Positions 18,478-27,418 of a stretch of 64,000 nucleotides of DNA are shown piece by piece. The stretch spans positions 124,001 through 188,000 of the forward strand of contig DATMAB010000018.1 in the NCBI GenBank assembly GCA_035573675.1, written 5' to 3'. A model generated the notes under the pieces. It was not told the DNA's origin and did not search any database. It saw only the letters and a list, made by a program, of their open reading frames with translations. Origin of the DNA: Terriglobales bacterium. Lineage in GTDB: Bacteria > Acidobacteriota > Terriglobia > Terriglobales > Acidobacteriaceae. A program made the translations under genes and the position numbers. How positions within the stretch are numbered: position 1 is the first letter of the stretch; each line of letters begins with the position of its first letter.

Positions 18478-19527
18478 CTAACGCGATACTCCTCCGGGAG
18501 GCACGCTGGGAGGCGGAGCTTCATTCTGGGTGGAGACGGCGGGCTCCCCGGGTGGCGAGGTCGTGGCCGAACCCGCGGGCGAGACCGCAGGTTTCGGCGC
18601 GCTGCTCCCGGGCGCGGGTTTGGGTGTGATGCCGGGGAGGCGCTGGGCCAGGATCTCCGCCGCGCGCCGCGGCTCCTCGGCGGCCGTCGCGTCCGCGGGA
18701 ACCTCCTCCATGCGAGTAACCACCAGGACCTCTTCCAGGCGATCAAGATCGGCTGCGGGTTCGACGACGATGGACAGGAAAGCATCCCTGCCGGGCGCGA
18801 CGCTGCTCACGGTGCCCGCCGGCAATCCGCGGGGAAAGACGCGGTCGCCGCCCGTAGTGACCAGGCGCTCGCCGACTTCGACCTTTTCGTCGTTCATGAC
18901 GTAACGCAGCATCATTCGGCCATCAGTCGTGCCCTTGAGCACGGCACGGAGTCGGGATTCCTCGAGGATGACGCCTACGCCGCTCTCCGGATCACGAATC
19001 TCCAGCACCTGGGCCGAGGTCGGCAACACGGCGGTGATCTTCCCCACGATGCCCTGCGGGCTGATCACGGCCATGTCGGGACGGATACCCTGCTCGGACC
19101 CCTTGTCGATATAGAAGACGCGCGAGTGCCGGCTGCCGCTGGAACCGATCAGGCGTGCGGCGACGGTCTCTCCAATGAACTGCTGCTTGAACGCGAGCAG
19201 AGCTCCCAGGCGGCGGCCCTGGGCGGCATCCTGCTCCAGCCGGGCCTGCTCCAGGCGCAGGCGATCCAGTTGCTGGCGCAGGGCATGATTCTCGGCACGC
19301 ACGCCGCGCAAGTCCACGTAACTCAGCCATAGGTCGCGTACCGCGCGGTTGGCGGCGACCACGGCTTTCTCGATCGGGGAGATCGCGGCCACTGTCCAGA
19401 TGCGGATAAGGGATTCGGAACCGGAATCGGTGGGGCGCCGGACCTGCACGCCCAATGCCAGCACCTGCGCGAACAGCACCGCGGTCAGGATGGTGAGGTT
19501 GCGATACCGGCCGATGAAGTTCTCCAT
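18478..19527 (-). CDS. mreC: Rod shape-determining protein MreC
   Basis: Periplasmic scaffold that links MreB to PBP2. The 349-aa product has an N-terminal membrane helix, a coiled coil at about 60-110 (RAENHALRQQLDRLRLEQA), and the β-barrel region with VIGSSG-like, DKGSEQGIRPDMAVI and GIVGKI motifs. Residues from about 275 form a proline/alanine-rich tail that goes beyond the typical fold. The start was set at ATG 19527 (MENFIGRYRNL); the frame is open to 19815 within the mreB region, but that extension is a shadow. It lies 35 bp after mreB. Confidence 0.94.
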   Translation of the reverse strand: MENFIGRYRNLTILTAVLFAQVLALGVQVRRPTDSGSESLIRIWTVAAISPIEKAVVAANRAVRDLWLSYVDLRGVRAENHALRQQLDRLRLEQARLEQDAAQGRRLGALLAFKQQFIGETVAARLIGSSGSRHSRVFYIDKGSEQGIRPDMAVISPQGIVGKITAVLPTSAQVLEIRDPESGVGVILEESRLRAVLKGTTDGRMMLRYVMNDEKVEVGERLVTTGGDRVFPRGLPAGTVSSVAPGRDAFLSIVVEPAADLDRLEEVLVVTRMEEVPADATAAEEPRRAAEILAQRLPGITPKPAPGSSAPKPAVSPAGSATTSPPGEPAVSTQNEAPPPSVPPGGVSR

Positions 19528-19562
19528 GCTGCGACTCCGGCCCGCCCGGCCGGCACCTCGCC

Positions 19563-20627
<1,065 letters not shown>

Positions 20628-20772
20628 GTTGCTTCACTTCAGCCCAAATTCGGTTGTGCCGACGTTGCCGTGGCGCCGTGTTGTCGAGATTCTAACCGAT
20701 TTCGAAGGCGGGGGCGGTGCCCAACCGGACACCTCCCTGCACCGGAGGCCATGACCGCCCGGAAGACCCGGG

Positions 20773-22053
20773 CTACTGGATAACAACTTTCTTGATCTGC
20801 GTGTTCACTCCGCCCCGGGCGTTCTGGGCCGTAACGGTGATGACATTCTCCCCGCTAGGAAGGGGTGGGGTGAAGAATCGGAAGCCACCGTCCGGGCCGA
20901 TGACCGGCACTTCCTGGCTATTGACCATCACGCGGGCCGCCGGCTCGGTCTGGCCCACCACTTCGATGACGCGGCCGTGCTGGCGCAGTTCCGCGATCTC
21001 CAGCCGGATGCTCGTGTCCTGGGCGGCCTGCTTGACCAAATCGAAGCGGTTGCGCTCGCTCTCCACGGACTCATGCCCGCGAGGGTCGATCGATTGCACC
21101 AGCCAGTAGTAAGTGCCTTCCTGCAGGCCGGTGGCGGCGAACTCCGTCCCGTTGATTTTCTTGTCCAGCACGGTAGAGGAGAAATACGGGTTCCGCGAGA
21201 CGCGCAGGTGGTACGTGCGTGCATCGCTCACCGGAGTCCAGGAAAAGGTCACCGGCCTCATGCTCCCGCCGGTGAAAATCGGCATCATGTTGGGAGGGGT
21301 GATCAGGGTCGGCGGACTGATTTCCTTCTCCTTGGTCATGCGCGCAGAATCGGACCGGAAGGAGACTTTCTCGTAGTCGGCCAGTTGCACGATCTCGTCG
21401 CCGCGGCGCACCTCGCCCGAACCGCGCCGCAGCAGGATCTCATGGCTGTCCGCCTTGGGGTCGTTACGCACCTGGGCCGCGCTTTCCGGCGAGAGGCTGG
21501 CGGTGGCGCCTGCCACAATGACTTCGGACTTGGAGCCCTGGACGAACGTGGCCGTGGCCAGATCGACGGTGCCGGTGGTTACCTGAACCGCGACCTGGGT
21601 TTGCTGGGCGGCGTTGGTCGAGTTCTCCTCGATGACGATCAGCGAGTCGGACTTCACGGTGTAGTTGGTGCCATCGGTGAAGACGATCTTGGCGATGCCC
21701 TCGGGACCGGTCTGGACCACGTCGCCCTTCTCCAGAGGCAGGTTGTAATCGGCATTCACCCAATCGCCGCGAACTACTTTCTTGACCCGTACAGAACCAT
21801 CGATCTGGGTGAAATGCGCCTGCTGCGGGCCGACGGGAATGCCCTTGTCATCCGCATTGACCAGGCCGAGCTTCTCAAAGAGGCCTCCCACCGCGACTCC
21901 CAGCTTTGCCAGTGCAGGGCGGGTGGTGCCCGGGAAGGCAAAATAGGCGACGACTCCGGCAATCAGGATGAGGGAGAGGACCGTTATCCAGACGCTGCGG
22001 TAGCTGATGGTCGTCCAGGAAAGTTGGATCCCGGGTTCCTTTTTAGGTGACAC
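20773..22053 (-). CDS. Membrane-anchored FecR-domain protein
   Basis: A 426-aa protein with one N-terminal membrane helix (about 17-40) and the remainder in the periplasm. Residues about 75-235 form a FecR-type domain (G-DVVQTGPEG-AKIVFTDGTNYTVKSDS and a G-S-KSEVIVAG strand pattern). A fibronectin III-like part follows (TFSWTPVSDARTYHLRVS, GTYYWLVQSIDP), and the C-terminus resembles a bacterial Ig-like fold (VVGQTEPAARVMVNSQ). No TonB receptor or ECF sigma factor is adjacent, so classical iron signalling is unlikely; such stand-alone FecR proteins are common in cell-surface contexts. The start is GTG 22053, without a clear Shine-Dalgarno. Confidence 0.75.
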   Translation of the reverse strand: MSPKKEPGIQLSWTTISYRSVWITVLSLILIAGVVAYFAFPGTTRPALAKLGVAVGGLFEKLGLVNADDKGIPVGPQQAHFTQIDGSVRVKKVVRGDWVNADYNLPLEKGDVVQTGPEGIAKIVFTDGTNYTVKSDSLIVIEENSTNAAQQTQVAVQVTTGTVDLATATFVQGSKSEVIVAGATASLSPESAAQVRNDPKADSHEILLRRGSGEVRRGDEIVQLADYEKVSFRSDSARMTKEKEISPPTLITPPNMMPIFTGGSMRPVTFSWTPVSDARTYHLRVSRNPYFSSTVLDKKINGTEFAATGLQEGTYYWLVQSIDPRGHESVESERNRFDLVKQAAQDTSIRLEIAELRQHGRVIEVVGQTEPAARVMVNSQEVPVIGPDGGFRFFTPPLPSGENVITVTAQNARGGVNTQIKKVVIQ

Positions 22054-22058
22054 GAAGA

Positions 22059-22088
22059 CCGGAAAAATCCTCCCGCAGCTTTTTCCGG
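22059..22088. terminator. Inverted repeat, candidate terminator of the pilus-like operon
   Basis: CCGGAAAAA (22059-22067) and TTTTTCCGG (22080-22088) form a 9-bp stem with a 12-nt loop. It lies between the end of the small exported protein gene and the FecR gene start, both on the minus strand. The A/T half of the stem would give a U-rich stretch after partial folding, but no separate U-run follows, so it may instead attenuate the FecR gene. Confidence 0.4.
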
Positions 22089-22182
22089 AAGGTTACCACA
22101 AAACCAGGCCGGCAGGAGTAGCGATTCCGCCGCAAACCACGCGCCGAATCAACGTGCTAACGTCGCGGCGTTCAGGGCGGAA

Positions 22183-22701
22183 TCAGATAGCCTGGATGCG
22201 TATCTCCAGGGTTTCAGACGCCGGGTCCTCGGAGCCGTGCGCGATGCCGGGAAGGCCGATCCGCAAGGGTTCTGTCCTGGGCCGCTGGCGGCTGAGGCGG
22301 GTCAAGCCTATGACTGCGAGCGAGGTCATCGAAGCGCACCCGCTGGAATACGCGGTGCGCCATTCCATACAGGAACTGCCGACCCCGTATGTCGCGGGGA
22401 TGAGCCGCTCGCGGGGTGAGCCAAGTGGCGGCTGATTCTCCCAACGCACCAGAGTGAGATCCAGGCCCTGGCCCGAGCCCAGGTTCCAGTGCGCAACTAG
22501 TTCGGCGCCCTCCGTGGGGTGCAGAGAAGTCAACGACGACAGTTGAACGCCGACGCTGGGCAACACCACAGCGCGCAGGATGACGGTCTCGGGGGTACTA
22601 CCTGCGCCATCGTCGGCGAATGCCCGGGAAGCCAATCCCGGCAATCCCAACAGCAGGGTGAGCACGGACAGCAGCCGACGGGCGGTTATGGGTGTCATCA
22701 T
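22183..22701 (-). CDS. Small exported protein of unknown function, last gene of the chaperone-usher-like cluster
   Basis: A 172-aa product with a clear signal peptide (positively charged start, hydrophobic stretch, cleavage near SRAFA-DDG at residue 29). The mature part is about 143 aa, β-rich in pattern, with two cysteines about 10 residues apart (SSCMEW and SSGCAS). I do not recognise the family. Its place after the large β-barrel protein, on the same strand, would suit a minor subunit or tip component of the surface structure, which is inference only. The 182-bp gap before it holds a GTTCCG-type palindrome. Confidence 0.6.
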   Translation of the reverse strand: MMTPITARRLLSVLTLLLGLPGLASRAFADDGAGSTPETVILRAVVLPSVGVQLSSLTSLHPTEGAELVAHWNLGSGQGLDLTLVRWENQPPLGSPRERLIPATYGVGSSCMEWRTAYSSGCASMTSLAVIGLTRLSRQRPRTEPLRIGLPGIAHGSEDPASETLEIRIQAI

Positions 22702-22822
22702 CGCGTCGCCTGGCGTCTAGCCCGACCAGGCAGGTAACGACAAGCTACTCCACGCACTATCCCCGGAGCAATGGCAGGAAAGTCGGGTGGCATGGCACAA
22801 AGGTGGTAGTCGGAAAGAAGAT

Positions 22823-22838
22823 GTTCCGTTTCCGGAGG
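22823..22838. promoter_or_regulatory. GTTCCG-N4-CGGAGG palindrome (one mismatch to the cluster motif)
   Basis: GTTCCGTTTCCGGAGG matches GTTCCG-N4-CGGAAC, seen at 27392 and (with one mismatch) 28763, except at two end bases. It overlaps a perfect 8-bp hairpin CCGTTTCC-GGA-GGAAACGG (22826-22844). It lies about 120 bp upstream of the 22701 start on the minus strand. It could be a regulator site or an RNA hairpin that separates the last gene from the β-barrel gene. Confidence 0.4.
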
Positions 22839-22883
22839 AAACGGGAGGTGCGACCCCGGACAGAGTCCCGAAGCCGCGGGACG

Positions 22884-24935
22884 TCAGAGACCGGAGGTTG
22901 AAGCAGAACGGAGCACGGCCAGCCCCGCCGGTTCAGGCGAGGTCTTGAGCATGGCCGTGAAGCCCTCCTGCGAGAGCTGCTCCTGCGCGGCCTGGGCTTC
23001 CCTCTTGCTCCGGAACGGTCCCACCTGGACGCGGTAGAGGGACGCACCGGAAGAAGCGCGCAGCACCAGCACCGGATAGCGTTTCTGGCGAAGCTCGTTG
23101 GCCAGCTTGTCCGCGCTCGCGGCGCTGCTGAGCGCGGCCACCTGCACTACGTAATCCAAGGAACCCGTAGGGAGCTGCTTGAACCGCACCGTTCCTGCCT
23201 CGCGGTTCGCGGCGGCTGGCGGGGTAACTGGTGGGGGTTCGTTCCTCTCTGGCGTACTCGTTGTCTCAGAGCCGCCGGCGGATGCGGTGTGGATGGGCCG
23301 CGCGGGCGGCTTGACGCGCCGCAAGACCACGGCAAACGGAACCGCCTCTTCCTCGGGACGCGCCGCCACCGTAGCCGGAGACGAAACCACCGCATAGTAG
23401 CCGGGGACCAAGAACTGATCCAGCAGCACGCGTACCGGGTACGCGCGCTGCCGCTTCACCCGGACAAAGAACTCGCCGTTGGTGTCGCTGAAGGCGACTT
23501 CGTTGTCGATCTGGAGAGCGGCGCCGCTGATGGCTGCGCCCTGTTCATCTTCCACCCGGCCGCGGATCAGGTACTTGGGCAGGCTGAACGCCATGGCCCG
23601 CTCGCCCACATGCAATCCTGAGTATCGGTACAAGGAGCTGTTGCCGAAGGCGGTGTATCGCAACTTGCCCTCGGGCGTGACGTAAGTCTGCGCGTTGAGG
23701 TCCACGGACCCGAAGGGTCGGAAGCGAAGCGTAAGGCTCAGCGCCTGCGTGAAGGGGTTGGCGCGAAAGGGCACGTACAGCGTCTGGTAGTCCACGCCAA
23801 GGGAAAACCGGTTGGAGGTAAAGTGTCCGCCGAACGACACCGTGGTCTGGCCGTTGGAGTTGGTTACCAGTTGCAGCAGCTCCAGCCGTGGCGAAATGAC
23901 TTCGCGCACCGTGGCGCTGATGGTACTCGCCGCCTGTCCCCGATTGGGCTGGCTGCGGTAGTAGTTCACGGTGGTGTCAATGCGGTCTGTGATCCGGCGG
24001 CTCGCCCAGATGAAGGTGCCGAGATTGCTCGAGCTGAGCACGCTGGACTGGTACACGCCTCCACCGAGGCGGATGGCAGACCAGTTCGTGCTCGCCTGGA
24101 GGTTGTTGACGGTGGCGCGCAATCCCTGACTGTTCTCCCCGGGAGGTTGCAGCAGGTTCTGGTGTCCGCCGACGATGGTCAGGTTGTGTCGCGGGCGCAG
24201 GGTTACTTGCAGGTTGGCGCCGTCCACCTCGGTGTGGATCGGCGTCTCCACCAGCACGCGGCGGAAGCGGTCGCCGGCATCGATGTAGGCGGCCTTCACG
24301 GCGAACCAGTCCCGTTCGGCATCGGCGCTGAGCGCGAGGTAAGGCTGTCCGGCCCCAGTGCCCGCCGAAAACGAGGTTTTCAGCCACGGCCGGGCCTTGA
24401 ATTCCAGGCCGTGAATCGAAGTCTGCTGGCGAGAAAGAATGTTGCGTGAAAACACGCTCAGGCGCTCGGTGACGGGATGGTCCAGGAACAGCACGGCGGC
24501 GGTCTGGTCCACCTGGGCGGCCCGGAAAAAGGGCGTGCCGAACGAGTTCGAGGTGGCTCCCGCGAAGGCCAGAAAGCGCGTGTTCCGCCACGTGCCGGCC
24601 ACACTCAGGCCCCGCCCCAGGAAGTAGTAGTTGTTGTCGAAGATGTCAGTGGGCATGGCGAAGCGGATGCTGTCGTCGCCCAGCGTCCAGGTATGGCCCA
24701 GGTACTTGGTGCGGACCAGAGCGCCAAAGCGCAGCTTGCCGTCGAGGACGCCCACGCCCAATTGGCCCTTGTAGTTTCGGCTCTGAATCTCGAGCGAGCC
24801 TCCCTGCGCGTCGAGCAAGGACGAAGAGCCGGCGCCGATGCGGAACACCTGGGCCTGGGTCAGGGGGGCGAACAGGACAAGCGTAAGCCCGAGCCCCAAC
24901 GAGCAGACAACGCGGCTGAAGATCGGTGCGGGCAT
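22884..24935 (-). CDS. Outer-membrane β-barrel (usher-like) protein with C-terminal SPOR domain
   Basis: A 683-aa exported protein. The signal peptide ends at about residue 28 (LTQAQ). Residues ~30-455 are a long series of alternating amphipathic strands of β-barrel type (for example RFGALVRTKYLGHTW, SLTLRFRPFGSVDLNAQTYV). Residues ~458-540 look like a carboxypeptidase-regulatory/transthyretin-like domain (RGRVEDEQGAAISGAALQID, SDTNGEFFV), as found at the end of fimbrial ushers. A proline-rich linker leads to a SPOR domain at ~593-665 (DYVVQVAALSS and YRVQVGPF strands), which binds denuded peptidoglycan. It follows the chaperone gene by 15 bp. I infer a usher-like secretion pore tethered to septal glycan; true FimD homology could not be tested. 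Confidence 0.65.
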   Translation of the reverse strand: MPAPIFSRVVCSLGLGLTLVLFAPLTQAQVFRIGAGSSSLLDAQGGSLEIQSRNYKGQLGVGVLDGKLRFGALVRTKYLGHTWTLGDDSIRFAMPTDIFDNNYYFLGRGLSVAGTWRNTRFLAFAGATSNSFGTPFFRAAQVDQTAAVLFLDHPVTERLSVFSRNILSRQQTSIHGLEFKARPWLKTSFSAGTGAGQPYLALSADAERDWFAVKAAYIDAGDRFRRVLVETPIHTEVDGANLQVTLRPRHNLTIVGGHQNLLQPPGENSQGLRATVNNLQASTNWSAIRLGGGVYQSSVLSSSNLGTFIWASRRITDRIDTTVNYYRSQPNRGQAASTISATVREVISPRLELLQLVTNSNGQTTVSFGGHFTSNRFSLGVDYQTLYVPFRANPFTQALSLTLRFRPFGSVDLNAQTYVTPEGKLRYTAFGNSSLYRYSGLHVGERAMAFSLPKYLIRGRVEDEQGAAISGAALQIDNEVAFSDTNGEFFVRVKRQRAYPVRVLLDQFLVPGYYAVVSSPATVAARPEEEAVPFAVVLRRVKPPARPIHTASAGGSETTSTPERNEPPPVTPPAAANREAGTVRFKQLPTGSLDYVVQVAALSSAASADKLANELRQKRYPVLVLRASSGASLYRVQVGPFRSKREAQAAQEQLSQEGFTAMLKTSPEPAGLAVLRSASTSGL

Positions 24936-24950
24936 GGCGTCCGCGAAAAC

Positions 24951-25685
24951 CTACTGGCTGGCAGCGGTGACTCGCTCCTCCAGAGTGAAGTCGGCAAAGC
25001 GCAAGGTGACTTTCTCCGGCGGCTCCGGTGACTCCCAGGCAATCTCGACCTGGCGCGGACGCTCAGGAAACATCGGGAAGCCGTTGTGGGTGATCTTGTT
25101 CCGCCTGGATGTGACCTCCGCCGCCAGGCAACGGCCGAAGTCGGAACTCAGATTCTCCACGCGCAGCACAAGCTTCTTGGCGGCGGCGTCATAGGCGGCC
25201 TTACGCACGGCTACGGCCGGCTTCTTCACGCGTTGCTTGGGCAGCAGGTAGACGGTGTGCGGAAGCTGCAGGCGAATGTTCATGCCTTCCGCGGTCTTGA
25301 AGCCGTAGCCGGTGAAGTTGCTGTAGATCACGAACCAGGCCGGAGCCTTGTCGGCCCAGGCCTCGTAAAACACCAGATAGCTCTGCTGGGGAGGAATGCG
25401 GAAGCTCATCGTGGAGAGCTTCAGGTGGATGCTCGGGTCGAGCGGGCGATAGGAGATCTCACCGGTTTCGGAGACCGTGAAGCTGCGGGCGTCGAGCACC
25501 ACGTTCAGCGGCTCCAGAGTGTCATTCACCAGCTCGAAGCGGCCGCGGGCTTTCTCGCCGTATTCAAAAATCACCGGGCGCACGGTCTGCGCCGCCGCAG
25601 GAGCAGCCAAGAACAAAAGGCCGAGAGCACAGCCCATCGCGAGCTGTGCTCTCTGCCAGAACCTGGGGGGAGGACCAAGTCTCAT
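24951..25685 (-). CDS. Periplasmic PapD-like chaperone
   Basis: A 244-aa product with a signal peptide (cleavage near AAPAAAQ, residue 33). It has an Ig-like β-sandwich pattern: RFELVNDTLEPLNVVLDARSF, then a YRPLD strand, then SFRIPPQQSYLVFYE, equivalent to the G-strand/edge region of pilus chaperones, and IRLQLPHTVYLLPKQ, equivalent to the end of domain 1. A second β domain follows to the end. The set pilin-chaperone-usher in tandem supports the call. It is expected to bind unfolded subunits in the periplasm and hand them to the barrel protein. It lies 23 bp after the subunit gene. Confidence 0.65.
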   Translation of the reverse strand: MRLGPPPRFWQRAQLAMGCALGLLFLAAPAAAQTVRPVIFEYGEKARGRFELVNDTLEPLNVVLDARSFTVSETGEISYRPLDPSIHLKLSTMSFRIPPQQSYLVFYEAWADKAPAWFVIYSNFTGYGFKTAEGMNIRLQLPHTVYLLPKQRVKKPAVAVRKAAYDAAAKKLVLRVENLSSDFGRCLAAEVTSRRNKITHNGFPMFPERPRQVEIAWESPEPPEKVTLRFADFTLEERVTAASQ

Positions 25686-25708
25686 GCCGTCTCTCGAAAC
25701 GGCGCGGG

Positions 25709-26293
25709 CTAGTTGACGGCCTGCGCCTGGATGTTCAGCGTGCCCACGTAGCTGTCTGCCGGAAGCTGCGCCAGCGAGCTGAGGTTGATGTTGAAGTCCA
25801 TGGTGTCGTTGCGGCTGGCCACCTTGTTCAAACCGGTGATGGCCTGGTTGAACAGCCGCAGGCCGGCGCCCGCAGCCCCGAAGCCCACTGCGCTCGCGGC
25901 GTTGGTGCTCACCGCGCTCGCGGCGCCACCGTTGACGCTGATCTCGACCGCCGAGGACGGAATGTCGGTGGTGTTGGCCGGATCCTGGTGCACCAGGGCC
26001 GCTGTCGCGCTGCCGAAGTAGGCATACAGGTTCACCTGCGTACGGCCCGGCTTGAGCACCCAGGACGTGGTCGACGTGATGCTGGTGTCGCCCGCGTTGG
26101 TGGCCGAACCGGGGGTCAGCGTGAAGTTGACGCTATTGCCCGACAGGCTAATGGTCAGCGACTCCGCCAGAGCCGCGTTGAGGGTGATGGACTGGGCGCC
26201 GGAGTTGATCTGCGCCGAAGCCAAAGACGAGGTCATCGCTACCACGGCCACTGCAAGGCCGACTTTCGCGATCTGCTTGCTCCACTTGCTCAT
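25709..26293 (-). CDS. Exported pilin-like subunit
   Basis: A 194-aa product with a signal peptide cut near SLASAQ-IN (residue 28). The mature part is Ala/Ser/Thr/Asn-rich with no cysteine. It has β-strand alternation (SLTISLSGNSVNFTLTPG, QVNLYAYFG) and ends with ADSYVGTLNIQAQAVN, the shape of the last strand of chaperone-usher subunits and of spore-coat-U-like pilins. The start is ATG 26293 with AAGGAG about 10 nt upstream; the open frame extends to 26407 but crosses the leader. It is first in the operon, preceded by a sigma-54 promoter. It is probably the abundant structural subunit. Confidence 0.62.
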   Translation of the reverse strand: MSKWSKQIAKVGLAVAVVAMTSSLASAQINSGAQSITLNAALAESLTISLSGNSVNFTLTPGSATNAGDTSITSTTSWVLKPGRTQVNLYAYFGSATAALVHQDPANTTDIPSSAVEISVNGGAASAVSTNAASAVGFGAAGAGLRLFNQAITGLNKVASRNDTMDFNINLSSLAQLPADSYVGTLNIQAQAVN

Positions 26294-26445
26294 AACGATT
26301 GTCTCTCTCCTTGTGTGTTGTTCCAGCCGGTAGCTCGGGCAACTTGAGAGAGTCTGTAGTGACCCGGGAGACCAACCGCCCCTGGAATCCTCTGAATTTT
26401 TTCCCACTACCCAGTTTCATGGGACGATGGGACGCCGTGAGGAAA

Positions 26446-26461
26446 AGCACTCGACGTGCCA
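26446..26461 (-). promoter_or_regulatory. Sigma-54 (RpoN) promoter of the pilin-like operon
   Basis: On the minus strand TGGCACG-TCGA-GTGCT agrees with the sigma-54 consensus TGGCACG-N4-TTGCW at all but one position, with the invariant GG and GC exactly 10 nt apart; the preceding base is T, as in the YTGGCACG form. The predicted transcription start near 26435 gives a ~140-nt leader before the pilin ATG. It is in a 265-bp gap that has no gene. Confidence 0.7.
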
Positions 26462-26526
26462 AAACGCAAGCGATTAAGAATCAGTGAGATATATGGGGTT
26501 GCTCGAACTTGTCTCGCCCTTGCAGG

Positions 26527-26561
26527 CTGAGAACGTCTCAGCGTGAGACGAAATCGTGTCA
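26527..26561. promoter_or_regulatory. Palindrome array, candidate enhancer for the sigma-54 promoter
   Basis: Three overlapping inverted repeats share TCTCA/TGAGA half-sites: CTGAGA-ACG-TCTCAG (26527-26541), CGTCTCA-GCG-TGAGACG (26534-26550) and TGAGACGA-AA-TCGTGTCA (26544-26561, one mismatch). The centre is about 105 bp upstream of the predicted start at 26435, where NtrC-type activators bind. The right end touches the stop codon of the phosphatase gene. Confidence 0.5.
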
Positions 26562-27293
26562 GGCGTTGCGGGGGTGGGGGAAATACGGCAGTGGCTGGTT
26601 GTGGAGCACGGCGCGCGGATTCTGCTCTACCAGAGCCAAGGATACCTCCGGTCCACACAGGTCGGAGACCGCATCCCGGCCAGCGGAGAGGATGGGCGGG
26701 CGGTCCTCCAAATCGTGGGCGTCGCTCGCCAGAATATGCACGGCTTCACGCCGTAACAACCACTTGGAGAGCCGCCGCGCGGTTTCGCCGAAGCGTCCCG
26801 TCAGGGAGGCTGCGGTCACCTGGATGACACAGCCCGCTTCCGCCAAGCGAAGGATCTTTTCTGGCTGGCGTTGCAGGAGAGGGTTGCGCTCCGGATGCGT
26901 GACAATGGGTGTAAGTCCTTGTGATTGAAGCCGGTACAGGGCGTCCGGGAGGGAGGGGGGAAGGGCGAAGTCGCTGAATTCCACCAGCAGGTACGACGTC
27001 TTGCCAATCACGTAGCGGTCCCTATGTGCCAGGGCATCCTGGATGTTATCGAAGGTGAAATGGAAGTCACAGCCGAGATGAAGCCTGGGCGCTGGACCAA
27101 GTGCCTCCTGCAATCGAGCCACCGCGGCTTGGTGCTGCGAGCGATCGTAGGAGTAGCGGTCATTGGCATGCGGGGTTGCGACCAGATCTGAAATCCCGTC
27201 CCCGGCCGCCATTCGGCACATTTCCAGGGCGATGTCCCATGACTGGGCGCCATCGTCCACCTGGGGAAGGATGTGGCTGTGGATATCTACCAT
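26559..27293 (-). CDS. CpsB/CapC-family PHP-type protein-tyrosine phosphatase
   Basis: A 244-aa cytoplasmic, metal-dependent phosphatase that in capsule and exopolysaccharide systems dephosphorylates BY-kinases. PHP metal motifs are all present: DIHSHILPQVDDGA at the N-terminus, ATPHANDRYSY, the HPERN motif near residue 135, and ASDAHD near 205. No tyrosine kinase (Wzc-type) is encoded in the window. It stands between the unknown membrane-protein genes and the pilin operon on the same strand. A sigma-54-like element and a GTTCCG palindrome lie just upstream of its start, at 27358-27407. Confidence 0.88.
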   Translation of the reverse strand: MVDIHSHILPQVDDGAQSWDIALEMCRMAAGDGISDLVATPHANDRYSYDRSQHQAAVARLQEALGPAPRLHLGCDFHFTFDNIQDALAHRDRYVIGKTSYLLVEFSDFALPPSLPDALYRLQSQGLTPIVTHPERNPLLQRQPEKILRLAEAGCVIQVTAASLTGRFGETARRLSKWLLRREAVHILASDAHDLEDRPPILSAGRDAVSDLCGPEVSLALVEQNPRAVLHNQPLPYFPHPRNA

Positions 27294-27357
27294 GGACGAG
27301 CCATTTTAGCCGCTCCTGCCCGCTCCGCCGTCGGCTGGCTGGAATCGACCGGCCATG

Positions 27358-27373
27358 GGCGGCCATCGTGCCA
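27358..27373 (-). promoter_or_regulatory. Sigma-54-like promoter before the CpsB-type gene
   Basis: TGGCACG-ATGG-CCGCC on the minus strand has a perfect -24 half and the invariant GC at -12 with 10-nt GG-GC spacing, but a poor -12 context (consensus TTGCW). A start near 27346 would leave a ~50-nt leader. It is weaker evidence than the site at 26446, but it lies in the same cluster and beside a GTTCCG palindrome. Confidence 0.4.
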
Positions 27374-27391
27374 GGTAGTCCCTTCTGGCAT

Positions 27392-27407
27392 GTTCCGAAA
27401 GCGGAAC
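27392..27407. promoter_or_regulatory. GTTCCG-N4-CGGAAC perfect palindrome
   Basis: GTTCCGAAAGCGGAAC is a perfect 6+6 inverted repeat in the 125-bp gap upstream of the CpsB-type gene, 18 bp before the sigma-54-like -24 element. It is the best copy of a motif repeated at 28763 and 22823 in the same cluster, so it is probably the binding site of a shared dimeric regulator. Confidence 0.5.
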
Positions 27408-27418
27408 GCTGAAGCGAT

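Noticed and set aside
20773-22053. FecR-domain protein as part of a FecIR-type iron signalling system
   Set aside because: No ECF sigma factor or TonB receptor is nearby, and the protein has fibronectin-like domains instead; a general surface role is more likely.
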